Positions 16,145 through 24,865 are shown, counted from the first letter of the stretch. The stretch: 64,000 nucleotides of DNA from Alkalicoccobacillus murimartini (GCF_030813245.1 NZ_JAUSUA010000005.1:124001-188000); one strand, 5' to 3'. Notes: generated by a model from the sequence alone, not told the origin. Program-made: numbers and translations.

Positions 16145-18727
16145 CTATTGATTTTCTTGAGTGAGTCCTTCAATAATGGTCTCTTGTTTTGTTTTCGCAA
16201 GAGAATACAGCATGGCTAATGAAACAATGCCAAATATAGCAACAATCACTCCAAGTACGTGTAGCCAAGGTACTTGGAAGGTGTAAGTGAATCCATACTG
16301 AGTCTGGTAATAGATCAAATACATAATGGCAATGCTGATAGGTATGCCATAAAATAATGATTTAATTCCGTAAAAAGCACTCTCATACATCATCATCTTC
16401 TTAAAGGAAGCTTGTGTCATACCAACGGATCGAAGCATTGCAAATTCGCGCTTGCGCAAAGCGACTCCGGTTGAGATTGTATTTAAAATATTTGCTAAGG
16501 AAATTAACGTAATCAGCGTAATAAATCCATAGATAAATACAGAGATAACCGTGATCATTTGTGCATCTGATTCCCTTATGTCGTGCAAATTATCAATAGC
16601 AAATTGGTTAAAGAATTCTAGTTGTTCCAGCTCCATCTGTGTGACTGTCGGATTATCTGATGTCATGTAAACACTTTGATTCACAAATGCCTCTTCTGTT
16701 TCTGATAAGATCGATTCAAATGTACTTTCAGATACTATCACTTCAAGACTCCCTGGGCCTTGATTTTTAGGACCCATTGGCACTTCGCCTGTTAACACAG
16801 AAACAGTTAAAGGAGGAAGGTCCTTTCTTTTGTTGGTTTCCCAGTTTTCCTCAAACAAAGGAAGTGTCCTCCCGACCTCTGTACGAATCGCTTTAGTCTC
16901 AATGTATTTACCCAACTCATAATCTTCATAGGAAATATCATCAACTACAATAGCAGCTAATTCAGTATCATTCAAATTGCCATCAAAGCCTGCTTGCTTT
17001 GCATAGTCATGTAAACTTTTTTCATCCAGTGCAGTTAAATTGACTGAATAGATATATCGTCCATCCTCATCCTGCATTATATGTGACTTATTTATCTCAG
17101 GTGCGATTTCGTCTTCATCTACATACATCGTTAGATTCGTCTCTTTGCGCAGTTGATAGTCCGTAACATCCGTTAGCTCCCCTATACGCTCTAGCAGTTC
17201 TGGCAGGATCTCTTCTTCCGTTGTATACACCTGAACATCATAATTAACAGTGTCCTCAGCTAATTGATAGGACTGTTTTAGACTTTGCGTAAAGTATGAA
17301 ACACTAAGGAACAAAACAATACTCACAATAAGAGACAAAACAGTTATGTGGTACCGTTTTTTATTTCGTTTTAAGTTCTTTAATCCCAATTCTGCCTCTA
17401 ACCCAAGCCACTTACGTACATAATTAGAAGTACGAACCGTTTTGTTCTTTAACTTAATGTCGTGGGTCTGTCGGATCGCATCCATCGCTGTAATACGTGA
17501 GGCACGATGTGCAGGAAGCCATGTTGAGATAAAAATAGTTGCAGCGGAAATCAAAACTGCAGCGACCATTGAAAATGGCGTAACAACTACTTTTAAAGAC
17601 TCATCTAATCCGATTGAATCAATGATTGGGTTTATGACTGCAAAGGTCACGGCAATTCCTGCAATGCCCGACAAAATGCCTATAGGGATGCTGATGATCC
17701 CTACAATAAAACCTTCAAAAAATACAGAGTTACGCTTTTGTTTTTTGGTTGCCCCAACACTTGAGAGCATGCCTAAATGCCTCGATCGTTCAGATACAGA
17801 GATAGCAAACGCGTTAAAAATTAGTGCGACTGAACCAATAATAATGATAGAGATAATCACAACAAGCAATCCTAGCCTTGTTCGGTCCATAGTGTCGCTT
17901 GCGGTTATACCAGAGAGTTGAAGTAATCCACCATTAAAGCTCACACTACTAATATCCAGCTCTTCAGCTAGTCCACTAGCATGATCATAAAGAGATCGAT
18001 TCAAGCTGTTCAAGGAAACGTATGCATCCATTGTCTCACTCATCAACGGTTTAGTCAGATCAAGTGATGACAAAGCCATATAACTAGGAGACCATCCCCG
18101 CTCCCAGCCAGGTCTTTCAAAAGATCCGACAATGGTATACGTCATCTCTTCTGTGTCGATAAGGGTTTCGATTTGGTTTCCCTCTTCGTCCATATCTACT
18201 TGATTATCATTGGTGAGAAATTCACCTTGTTCTACTGCCCATGTACTATCAGAATATCTAGTACCAACTTCCAAGGTGAGGGTATCGCCAATTTCTAAAT
18301 GAACGTCTTCTGCAGACTCACTAATAATCAGCTCATCTTCACTTTGAGGCAGCCTACCCTCACTAATCTCCACAGAAAACTGTTCATAGGCTTCTTCGTT
18401 CATCTTTTGAATGAATAAATATGGCTTGTTCTTAGTAGGAGGGTCCTCTAATTTCGCGAATCCACTTTCTTGTATAAGTGAAAGAATTTCTGTTTCCGAA
18501 TCGTTTCGAATCCCCTCGGTCTGCTCAAACGACAAGTCCTTGTAGACTACGTGCCAATCTCCATTTGCTTCGATATGATCTTTCTTTAAAAGGTCTGCAT
18601 AAGACACACCTAATGTTGCTACTGCCGAAATCATTGCAGCGGAGATAATTGTACCTAGTATCGTTACTAGCGTTCTCCTTTTATTCTCTTTTAGATGACG
18701 AATCGTTAACTTATTAACAATGTTCAT
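16145..18727 (-). CDS. FtsX/MacB-domain ABC transporter permease
   Basis: An 860-residue permease. An N-terminal helix is followed by an extracytoplasmic MacB-like domain (about residues 40-270) and three helices of a first FtsX domain (about 285-410). A fourth helix near 465 leads to a second extracytoplasmic domain, and a final three-helix FtsX domain ends the protein (about 735-850). The motifs S-E-R-S-R-H-L-G-M-L-S-S-V-G-A and K-R-E-F-A-M-L-R-S-V-G-M mark the two FtsX coupling loops. Such permeases drive mechanotransmission, removing lipid-II-binding peptides or releasing lipoproteins. It overlaps the ATPase gene by ATGA and ends a four-gene unit RR-HK-ATPase-permease. Confidence 0.92.
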   Translation of the reverse strand: MNIVNKLTIRHLKENKRRTLVTILGTIISAAMISAVATLGVSYADLLKKDHIEANGDWHVVYKDLSFEQTEGIRNDSETEILSLIQESGFAKLEDPPTKNKPYLFIQKMNEEAYEQFSVEISEGRLPQSEDELIISESAEDVHLEIGDTLTLEVGTRYSDSTWAVEQGEFLTNDNQVDMDEEGNQIETLIDTEEMTYTIVGSFERPGWERGWSPSYMALSSLDLTKPLMSETMDAYVSLNSLNRSLYDHASGLAEELDISSVSFNGGLLQLSGITASDTMDRTRLGLLVVIISIIIIGSVALIFNAFAISVSERSRHLGMLSSVGATKKQKRNSVFFEGFIVGIISIPIGILSGIAGIAVTFAVINPIIDSIGLDESLKVVVTPFSMVAAVLISAATIFISTWLPAHRASRITAMDAIRQTHDIKLKNKTVRTSNYVRKWLGLEAELGLKNLKRNKKRYHITVLSLIVSIVLFLSVSYFTQSLKQSYQLAEDTVNYDVQVYTTEEEILPELLERIGELTDVTDYQLRKETNLTMYVDEDEIAPEINKSHIMQDEDGRYIYSVNLTALDEKSLHDYAKQAGFDGNLNDTELAAIVVDDISYEDYELGKYIETKAIRTEVGRTLPLFEENWETNKRKDLPPLTVSVLTGEVPMGPKNQGPGSLEVIVSESTFESILSETEEAFVNQSVYMTSDNPTVTQMELEQLEFFNQFAIDNLHDIRESDAQMITVISVFIYGFITLITLISLANILNTISTGVALRKREFAMLRSVGMTQASFKKMMMYESAFYGIKSLFYGIPISIAIMYLIYYQTQYGFTYTFQVPWLHVLGVIVAIFGIVSLAMLYSLAKTKQETIIEGLTQENQ

Positions 18728-19407
18728 GGGCGAATGACCTCATCTTTTGCGATTTGGCCATCCTCTATTGTAATCACTCGATCTGCTTGCAATGCAATGC
18801 GATCATCATGTGTAATGATAATTAACGTTTGTTTATACGTTTTATTAAATAGTTTAAGTAGATCAATGATTTCCTTACTATTCTTACTATCCAGATTACC
18901 CGTCGGTTCATCTGCTAACATGATGGCGGGATTACCTATAAGCGCCCGCCCAATCGATACCCGTTGCTGTTGCCCACCTGAAAGTTGATTTGGTAGATGA
19001 TTTAATCGTTTTTCAAGGCCTAACTGTTCAACCAATTGATCGAATTGCTCCTGGTCCACTTTATGCTCATCGAGTAAAAGGGGTAATGTAATATTCTCTT
19101 CAACAGATAGGATTGGAATCAAATTATAAAATTGATAGATGAGCCCAATTTGTCTTCGTCTAAATATTGCAAGCTGCGTCTCATTTAACTCATAGATGTT
19201 TGTGTTATTAATGAATACATTGCCACTTGATGGTTGATCGACGCCCCCTAATAAATGAAGCAATGTTGATTTTCCCGAACCTGAAGGGCCTATGATTGCT
19301 ACAAACTCTCCCTTTTTAATTGAAAATGAGACATCATCAAGCGCTTTTACTGCTGTTTCACCCTTACCATACACCTTAGACAAGTTCTCAACCTTTAATA
19401 ATTCCAT
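18724..19407 (-). CDS. ABC transporter ATP-binding protein, MacB/LolD type
   Basis: A 227-residue ATPase with Walker A G-P-S-G-S-G-K-S-T, signature L-S-G-G-Q-Q-Q-R and Walker B I-M-L-A-D-E-P-T-G-N-L-D. The A-D-E-P-T-G-N-L-D sequence is characteristic of the LolD/MacB/BceA branch that works with FtsX-type permeases. The ATG at 19405-19407 has GGAGGT 7 bp upstream, while an earlier in-frame TTG lies inside that site. An 80-bp gap separates it from the kinase gene; the gap has its own repeat-bearing promoter region. Confidence 0.93.
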   Translation of the reverse strand: MELLKVENLSKVYGKGETAVKALDDVSFSIKKGEFVAIIGPSGSGKSTLLHLLGGVDQPSSGNVFINNTNIYELNETQLAIFRRRQIGLIYQFYNLIPILSVEENITLPLLLDEHKVDQEQFDQLVEQLGLEKRLNHLPNQLSGGQQQRVSIGRALIGNPAIMLADEPTGNLDSKNSKEIIDLLKLFNKTYKQTLIIITHDDRIALQADRVITIEDGQIAKDEVIRP

Positions 19408-19463
19408 TGTATATACCTCCAATTGTTGATGTCCTTAGTGTATAAGGTGAACATGACTCTCCC

Positions 19464-19491
19464 GTGACTTTTCAGGTGACAATTTAGTCAC
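19464..19491 (-). promoter_or_regulatory. candidate response-regulator binding repeats upstream of the ATPase gene
   Basis: GTGAC at 19464-19468 and 19476-19480 are direct repeats 12 bp apart, and an inverted GTCAC follows at 19487-19491. On the minus strand they lie just upstream of a possible -10 TATACA (about 19440) that lacks a good -35. This is the usual layout of an activator-dependent promoter. Bce-type systems control their transporter this way, but the binding itself is inferred. Confidence 0.45.
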
Positions 19492-20492
19492 TTAGACAAT
19501 CGCTTATAAAATTTAATTGAAAAGACCGTACTTTCTCCGTGATCACTGTTGACTTCGATATCTCCATTCTGACTACTAATAATACGATGTACTAATGCTA
19601 ATCCGATTCCAACACTGCCTTCTTTCGCCTGTTTTCCTTTATAGAAACGATTAAAAATATATGGAAGATCTTCTTTTGAGATACCATTACCATTATCTTT
19701 AATCTTAATTTCCGTATACAAGATGTTCTCTGAAAAACTGATGGAAATGATTCCATCATTCGGTGTATGTTCCACCGCATTTTTTAACAGATTCACTATT
19801 GCTTCTATGCTCCAATGAAAGTCACCTATGAAGTGCACATGCTCGTTTTGCTCGACCTGTAACGTTTGATTCTTTAATTCAATGGGGATAAGGAGCGGCT
19901 GTACCGCTTTTTCAAGTAGCTCTTGAACATTAATTGATTGTTTTTTAAATTCAATGGTCCCTGCATCCATCTTAGAAAGTTTTAATAAGGAGGTCACCAG
20001 CCACTCCATTCGTTCAAGTTGAACTAAAATATGACGAGCAAATTCTACTCTCTTTTCATCCGTTATTGATGACTCACTTAATAAGTCAGCCATAACAGTC
20101 ATCGAGGTAAGTGGTGTCTTTAATTGATGAGAGATATCTGAGATAGCATCTGTAAGCTTACCTTTCTCTTGAGATAAGTCTGCACTCTGTTCAGAAAGCA
20201 TCGTCGTTACCCGATATAACTCATTTTTCAGGATACTTAATTCACCCTCTTCATTATCACGAACATCTAGCGAATAGTTTCCCGCAGCAATACTTCTAAG
20301 ATACTCAGACAATCGCTCTATTTGCTTATATCTTCTAATAGTAAACATAAAAAAAGCACCCACTAATAAAATGGAGGTAGCCAGAACAATGAATAAAGCA
20401 ACAGTCGACACAAAATAAGCAGCTGATATACCTGCACAGGTGACAATTAAAAGAATGAGAAGAAATCTTTGTACTTCTTTATCGCGTAGCAT
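19488..20492 (-). CDS. sensor histidine kinase, intramembrane-sensing type
   Basis: A 334-residue kinase. Two closely spaced helices (about residues 10-28 and 31-52) leave almost no extracytoplasmic loop, which suggests that stimulus detection occurs in the membrane or through the partner transporter. A HAMP-like linker follows, then the H-box D-I-S-H-Q-L-K-T-P-L-T with phospho-acceptor H122, and an HATPase domain with the N-box and G-N-G-I-S and G-I-G-L-A-L motifs. The ATG at 20490-20492 is set by AGGTGAG 4 bp upstream. Its start overlaps the regulator's end by 14 bp. Confidence 0.9.
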   Translation of the reverse strand: MLRDKEVQRFLLILLIVTCAGISAAYFVSTVALFIVLATSILLVGAFFMFTIRRYKQIERLSEYLRSIAAGNYSLDVRDNEEGELSILKNELYRVTTMLSEQSADLSQEKGKLTDAISDISHQLKTPLTSMTVMADLLSESSITDEKRVEFARHILVQLERMEWLVTSLLKLSKMDAGTIEFKKQSINVQELLEKAVQPLLIPIELKNQTLQVEQNEHVHFIGDFHWSIEAIVNLLKNAVEHTPNDGIISISFSENILYTEIKIKDNGNGISKEDLPYIFNRFYKGKQAKEGSVGIGLALVHRIISSQNGDIEVNSDHGESTVFSIKFYKRLSK

Positions 20493-21183
20493 GGAACTCA
20501 CCTGCTTTATATCCAAGTCCACGAACGGTTTGAATGATGACAGGCCGCTGTGGATCATCTTCAAGTTTTTCTCGAAGACGTTTTATATAGACAGTAAGTG
20601 TATTGTCATTCACAAATCCTCCACCAACATCCCAAATCAAATCAAACAATTGAGAACGAGTTAAAACCTGACCAACATGGTTTGCGAAGATAATCAGCAA
20701 ACGATATTCAAGTGCAGTTAACACAATCTCTTCCTCATACTTATAGACTTTCGCTTCGAGCGTATGTATTTTTATAGGACCGATAGATAGCATCTGTTTT
20801 TGAAAAGAAGAGGCCTGTTTAGCCGAACGTCTGAGCACCGTTTTAATACGCGAAATGAGTTCCCTTAACCGAAATGGCTTCGTAATATAATCATCAGCCC
20901 CCATATCGAGACCCATCACTACATTTACTTCCTCATCCATCGCCGTTAAAAAAATGACAGGAGTATCTGCCTTCTCTTTAACAAGCTGACACAACTCATA
21001 TCCATTTCCATCAGGTAACGACAGATCAAAAATACATAACGAAAACACGTCAAGATCTTGACTGATCACCGTTTTAGCATCCGTTGCATTTGCACACAAC
21101 CTAATATCAAACCCTTCTTGCTTAAGTGAATAGCTAAGCCCCTCAGCAATCGTTTGATCATCTTCAACAAGCAGGATGTACAT
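20479..21183 (-). CDS. OmpR/PhoB-family response regulator
   Basis: A 234-residue regulator. The receiver domain has acidic pocket D8/D9 and phospho-acceptor D53 in I-F-D-L-S-L-P-D-G, the switch threonine in F-L-T-A-M-D, and the lysine in I-T-K-P-F-R. A winged-helix trans_reg_C domain (about residues 130-230) contains the V-Y-I-K-R-L-R-E-K-L-E recognition helix region. It is the first gene of the RR-HK-ATPase-permease module. GAGGGAGCG precedes the ATG. It likely activates the ABC genes through the repeats near 19470. Confidence 0.93.
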   Translation of the reverse strand: MYILLVEDDQTIAEGLSYSLKQEGFDIRLCANATDAKTVISQDLDVFSLCIFDLSLPDGNGYELCQLVKEKADTPVIFLTAMDEEVNVVMGLDMGADDYITKPFRLRELISRIKTVLRRSAKQASSFQKQMLSIGPIKIHTLEAKVYKYEEEIVLTALEYRLLIIFANHVGQVLTRSQLFDLIWDVGGGFVNDNTLTVYIKRLREKLEDDPQRPVIIQTVRGLGYKAGEFHATR

Positions 21184-21290
21184 GAACGCTCCCTCTTTCT
21201 TCCAAGTTATGTCTTTAGTTTATCATATTAATACGTGGGGAGAGGGAGGGTCAATGTCTTAAGTGGTACTTGAGGCGCGGAGTGAGGATA

Positions 21291-21512
21291 CCTTTTTGAG
21301 CATTGTTGAGGTGTTTTTGCGCATTTGCAACATTTTTGCGCACATGGCATTCAGTTTTGCGCATCATCAATTCATTTTAGCGCATTTTGACACGTTTCGA
21401 GCATAGACATTAATTTCCCGCGCGCATGGAGTCTATTTTTGAGCATTATCCATTTATTTGCGCACGAACCTGAACTTTTTGCGCACATCTGCTCATTTTC
21501 CGCGCAACTGGA
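21291..21512 (+). repeat. class A GCGCA intergenic array, copy 2
   Basis: Eleven cores occur at about 20-nt spacing: TTTTTGAGCA, TTTTTGCGCA (three), TTTTGCGCA, TTTTAGCGCA, TTTCGAGCA, CCCGCGCGCA and others. GAGCA variants are interspersed with GCGCA, so the core is better written G(C/A)GCA. The array lies upstream of the response-regulator gene and beyond the end of the next minus-strand gene. The rest of the 338-bp gap holds nothing else that I can recognise. Confidence 0.8.
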
Positions 21513-21521
21513 ACCCTTCTT

Positions 21522-22079
21522 TTATTGAATGAGAATCATCCCGCTTATCACAATGTTGCTCAAATTAAGTATTGCAAGAATAGCCTTCCTCCACCCTCTA
21601 CCTAGTAATGCACTGAGCAACCCTATAATCGGTAAAAATATGAACCCAAATAGAAACAAAAAGAAGGGCACTCCTGAAACTCGTTCAGCGAAATACATAA
21701 TAAGCAACAGACCAAGCCATAACGTTAGAAAACTAATATATGAAGCAAGGGAAACTAGATGAGGAATTTTTGCTCGATCTTTTACCCACGCTTTAGCAAC
21801 TTCTAAGTAGAAGTCATCTTCTTCTTTTAAATGCCTTACTTGCACAAATGCATCTACAATCTGATTAACTTGTTTAGGGACAGATGGCCGGGGTCCTTTC
21901 ATATAATTTTTAAGCAGCCTTTGATCTCGAATTAAATCCCCTTCAAATGAAATCATTAGTTTATTCACTGCTCTTACATGTTTTGGTTTTATTTTTCTTC
22001 TTCTTATAAACATGTCTAATGCATGTTTAATTACTACTAAATATACTCTCAAATATAACTTTCTAAAAATACATCTCAC
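21522..22079 (-). CDS. hypothetical membrane protein
   Basis: An unrecognised protein of up to 185 residues. The N-terminal half is basic and helical (R-R-R-K-I-K-P-K-H-V-R). The C-terminal half has three predicted membrane helices (about residues 106-125, 134-156 and 166-184). The start is uncertain: the GTG at 22077-22079 has AAAGGG too close to it, and an internal ATG (about residue 23) lacks a clear site. The start of the tubby-like gene is 45 bp beyond on the same strand, so cotranscription is likely. Confidence 0.6.
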   Translation of the reverse strand: MRCIFRKLYLRVYLVVIKHALDMFIRRRKIKPKHVRAVNKLMISFEGDLIRDQRLLKNYMKGPRPSVPKQVNQIVDAFVQVRHLKEEDDFYLEVAKAWVKDRAKIPHLVSLASYISFLTLWLGLLLIMYFAERVSGVPFFLFLFGFIFLPIIGLLSALLGRGWRKAILAILNLSNIVISGMILIQ

Positions 22080-22123
22080 ACCCTTTGATATGTAAATTTA
22101 CTCCAGCTTCTGTACCAGGGATG

Positions 22124-22633
22124 TCACCCAATATGAGAAGAGCACCAAAACGTATGTAGAAGACTATAAAATAGCATTAGCGGCATATCTATATACTGAT
22201 CATCCACTTCCCCTTCATATGTTCTTTTGAAAGACGTGGTGCGTTTCATCCTGCCGATTTCATCTTCGTATTCATTCAACAGGGAGGCTGTCCGATCGAA
22301 TTTGACCTTCATCGTTAACATGGGGTGATTATCTAACCTCACTACTACTTGATGTGCTTTAAAGAAACCTTTCGGATATTCTGCTCTTCCTATGATCTCT
22401 CCATTTTTATAAATATCCCACTTCGTCCCTCCGAATAACTTAATCTCTGTTTGGTTAATTTTATAGTCATCATCACTAGTAAAATCTTTGGCTAGTATAT
22501 TTACATCATATTGAGGGTTTCTTGTTTGCTTCGTAAAGTATCTCTCCATTTGTCCAATCTCTTTTTGATCATGCTCGATAATAAATGACTTATCTGTTCT
22601 CCCTATAGCAGGGGCTGTATAGTCAAATAACAT
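22124..22633 (-). CDS. LURP-one/tubby-like C-terminal fold hypothetical protein
   Basis: A 169-residue soluble protein with alternating beta strands and a late hydrophobic helix. Phrases such as W-D-I-Y-K-N-G-E-I-I-G-R-A-E and F-K-A-H-Q-V-V-V-R-L recall the beta-barrel LURP-one/tubby-like proteins of Bacillus, proposed to bind membranes or phospholipids. That assignment rests on general pattern only. AGGGGAAAT lies upstream of the ATG. It is divergent from the ABC-F leader. Confidence 0.5.
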   Translation of the reverse strand: MLFDYTAPAIGRTDKSFIIEHDQKEIGQMERYFTKQTRNPQYDVNILAKDFTSDDDYKINQTEIKLFGGTKWDIYKNGEIIGRAEYPKGFFKAHQVVVRLDNHPMLTMKVKFDRTASLLNEYEDEIGRMKRTTSFKRTYEGEVDDQYIDMPLMLFYSLLHTFWCSSHIG

Positions 22634-22689
22634 ATTTCCCCTCTTTTCTATATACTATCAATCTTTTTTCCTATACCCTACTTTGGTTG

Positions 22690-22718
22690 TTGTATTCAAA
22701 TAATTCATAAGGTATAGT
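22690..22718 (+). promoter_or_regulatory. promoter of the ABC-F leader transcript
   Basis: TTGTAT (22690-22695), 17 bp, then TATAGT (22713-22718). Transcription would start near 22725, just before the leader peptide's AGGAGGG site. Confidence 0.7.
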
Positions 22719-22750
22719 AAAACTATCAATTATTAGGAGGGTTGTTAAAA

Positions 22751-22795
22751 ATGACTTTATTACTAAGATTACGTTTCCATACTTTGAACAAGTAA
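22751..22795 (+). CDS. ErmD/MsrA-type leader peptide MTLLLRLRFHTLNK
   Basis: A 14-codon open frame with a strong AGGAGGG (22735-22741) spaced 9 bp from its ATG, far upstream of the ABC-F gene. The peptide aligns without gaps to the published ErmD leader MTHSMRLRFPTLNQ, with M1, T2, R6-L7-R8-F9 and T11-L12-N13 identical. It also shares the R-L-(K/R) core of the MsrA leader MTASMRLK. In those systems a macrolide in the exit tunnel arrests the ribosome at the Arg-Leu-Arg (+X+) motif. Here the motif occupies the same residues, so it should stall with Leu7 in the P site. The peptide's role is inferred from this match. Confidence 0.85.
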   Translation: MTLLLRLRFHTLNK

Positions 22796-22812
22796 TTAAA
22801 TACGTTCAAAGG

Positions 22813-22988
22813 CTCTGTTCATCATTACAGAGTAAACATGGGAGTAGTATGGTCATTTTTAATACCTATTTTGCATATTTGTTGTGCGACTATTTCTTAT
22901 AAATTACATGCATAGGTATGGCTATATATCTTACTTTGGTAAGACTATTTATGATAGCTACCTGACATACATTTTTTGTTTACTCGCT
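22813..22988 (+). promoter_or_regulatory. structured leader RNA of the ABC-F attenuator
   Basis: Between the leader peptide and the terminator are several stems: CTCTGT/ACAGAG (22813-22832); ATACCTAT/ATAGGTAT (22862-22869 with 22912-22919), extended by GCAT/ATGC; TCTTAC/GTAAGA (22929-22944); and GCTAT/ATAGC enclosing the last. A stalled ribosome on the peptide would cover the region before the first stem and could shift this folding. Which alternative pairing prevents the terminator cannot be settled by eye. Confidence 0.6.
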
Positions 22989-23017
22989 AACCACAGACGC
23001 CGGTCTGTGGTTTTTTT
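22989..23017 (+). terminator. attenuator terminator upstream of the ABC-F gene
   Basis: AACCACAGAC pairs exactly with GTCTGTGGTT around GCCG, followed by seven T residues. It lies between the promoter and the gene, so without antitermination most transcripts should end here. Confidence 0.92.
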
Positions 23018-23069
23018 GATACCAGATGTCTTTTAAAAAAAGATGAAAAGTATCGGGAGGAAACGTTTA

Positions 23070-24533
23070 ATGGAACAATTAAATTTAGAACTATCCAATG
23101 TTGAGGTCACATTTTTAGATCAGAAGGTATTAGACTTACAGTCCTTGTCCATTTATCAGTTTGATCGAATTGGCATTGTAGGCAAAAATGGAAGTGGAAA
23201 AAGTACGTTACTGAACGTTTTACAGGGTGGGCTTAATCCGACAAGTGGGAACGTTCAACGATTTGTTGACTTTGGTTATTTTGAACAGACAACCAAGCCA
23301 GATCACCATGTGGATGATTACGAGTTACTAGCTCGACTATCAATCCCTGATTCAGAGGTAGACAGCTTAAGTGGTGGAGAGCAAACTCGCCTTAAGTTAG
23401 CTAGCTTATTTTCTCACTATTACGAGGGGCTTTTGATTGATGAGCCAACGACACATTTAGATGCTGAGGGTACTCATTTTTTATTGGAACAATTGAGATA
23501 TTATTATGGATCTCTCGTTCTTATCAGCCATGACAGGTATGTATTAGATCAATTGGTCACAAAAATCTGGGAAGTTGCTGATGGGCGGGTAACCGAATAT
23601 GTTGGGAATTACACAGACTATGAGAAACAGAAGCAACTTGAATCAAAGCAACAGAAGGAAACATACGAAAAATATCAAAAGGATAAACAACGTTTGCTGA
23701 GTGCCGCTGAAGAAAAAATGAAAAAAGCTGAAAAAATTACTCAAGCAAACTCTTCTATGTCTAAAAAAGAAACAAAAGCGAAAGCGAATCGAATGTTCAT
23801 GACAAAATCAAAGGATACCAGCCAAAAATTAATGCAACGTGCGGCAAAAGCAATTGAAAAACGAGTCGAACAATTGGATGATGTGCCTGCACCAGAGGTC
23901 ATCAAGCAGATTCGATTCTATCAATCACCTACATTAAAGCTGCATAATAAATTTCCAATAATGGCTGATCAACTGACTGTCACTGCTGGAGAGAAAACTC
24001 TATTAACAGATGTGCGTTTTCAATTTCCATTAGGGAGAACGATTGCTATTCAAGGGGCCAATGGCTCTGGTAAAAGCTCACTCATCAAACATATCACCGA
24101 ACAAAAAGAATCAATCACTCTTTCTCCAAAAGTGATTTTTGGAATCTATACTCAACATGCGTATCATTTCACAGAACCACAAACAGTTATGGCTTTTATG
24201 AAAAGTAAAAGTGACTATGATGAGAGCAAAATAAGATCTATCCTACATGCCATGGATCTAAGTGGTAATGATCTGAAAAAGAATGTACAAGACTTAAGTG
24301 GAGGAGAAGCCATTCGCCTCGTATTATGCGAATTATTTCTTGGCAATTACAACGTTCTAGTCCTTGACGAACCTACAAACTTCTTAGACATCAGCTGTCT
24401 CGAAGCACTAGAATCATTCCTTTCAGCTTATCAAGGAACCGTGCTTCTTGTCTCTCATGATCGCAGATTTGTCGACCGTGTCGCTGATCACGTATTTGAA
24501 ATTTCGAAGCAAACGTTGATTCAAATGAAGTGA
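23070..24533 (+). CDS. Msr-like ABC-F ribosome-protection protein
   Basis: A 487-residue protein with two nucleotide-binding domains and no membrane segments, the ABC-F pattern. Domain 1 has G-K-N-G-S-G-K-S-T, L-S-G-G-E-Q-T-R-L-K and D-E-P-T-T-H-L-D. Domain 2 has G-A-N-G-S-G-K-S-S, L-S-G-G-E-A-I-R-L and D-E-P-T-N-F-L-D. The long charged linker (about residues 190-290) is the antibiotic-resistance-domain linker that reaches the peptidyl-transferase centre. Length and opening M-E-Q resemble Msr(A) (488 residues). ATG 23070 is set by GGGAGG; an earlier ATG at 23043 lacks a site. Likely function: displacing macrolides or related drugs from the ribosome. Exact drug range unknown. Confidence 0.9.
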   Translation: MEQLNLELSNVEVTFLDQKVLDLQSLSIYQFDRIGIVGKNGSGKSTLLNVLQGGLNPTSGNVQRFVDFGYFEQTTKPDHHVDDYELLARLSIPDSEVDSLSGGEQTRLKLASLFSHYYEGLLIDEPTTHLDAEGTHFLLEQLRYYYGSLVLISHDRYVLDQLVTKIWEVADGRVTEYVGNYTDYEKQKQLESKQQKETYEKYQKDKQRLLSAAEEKMKKAEKITQANSSMSKKETKAKANRMFMTKSKDTSQKLMQRAAKAIEKRVEQLDDVPAPEVIKQIRFYQSPTLKLHNKFPIMADQLTVTAGEKTLLTDVRFQFPLGRTIAIQGANGSGKSSLIKHITEQKESITLSPKVIFGIYTQHAYHFTEPQTVMAFMKSKSDYDESKIRSILHAMDLSGNDLKKNVQDLSGGEAIRLVLCELFLGNYNVLVLDEPTNFLDISCLEALESFLSAYQGTVLLVSHDRRFVDRVADHVFEISKQTLIQMK

Positions 24534-24544
24534 TTTCCGCATAA

Positions 24545-24581
24545 AAAAAACTGTCTCCATTTTGGGTGGTGACAGTTTTTT
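24545..24581 (+). terminator. terminator of the ABC-F gene
   Basis: AAAAAACTGTC pairs with GACAGTTTTTT, with the 3' arm being the T-tract. Confidence 0.88.
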
Positions 24582-24635
24582 AACTGGTGCTTAATTTATG
24601 GATGCTTAAAGAACAAGGATTGGTGTCTCTTTATT

Positions 24636-24795
24636 ATTTTTGCGCATAATCCATTCTCTTTCGCGCATTTTACCTTATTTTACGCATCATTCATTTTTTT
24701 CGCGCATACGGAAGGCGTTTTCGCGCATTTTTTAAGTATTTGAGCACTCTCTACTGTTTTTCGCGCACACGGACTCTTTTTTCGCGCACGCCCTT
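24636..24795 (+). repeat. class A GCGCA intergenic array, copy 3
   Basis: Eight cores occur at about 20-nt spacing: TTTTTGCGCA, TTTCGCGCA, TTTTACGCA, TTTTCGCGCA (two), ATTTGAGCA and TTTTTCGCGCA (two). It lies in the 332-bp gap between the ABC-F terminator and the cupin gene. An open frame through it joins the cupin frame, but the proper cupin start is downstream. Confidence 0.8.
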
Positions 24796-24865
24796 CCTAT
24801 ATCTGTCTAGCCTAGAGATCACGTCTCATAAACATGATATACTCATTCCAAAAGGAGGGTTTTTT

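Noticed and set aside
21527-21542. Fur box, suggested by AATGAGAATCATCC
   Set aside because: It lies inside the last codons of a gene and lacks the second half-site.
24740-24865. In-frame N-terminal extension of the cupin protein
   Set aside because: It translates repeat DNA. The ATG at 24866 has an excellent AAGGAGGG site and gives a normal cupin length.
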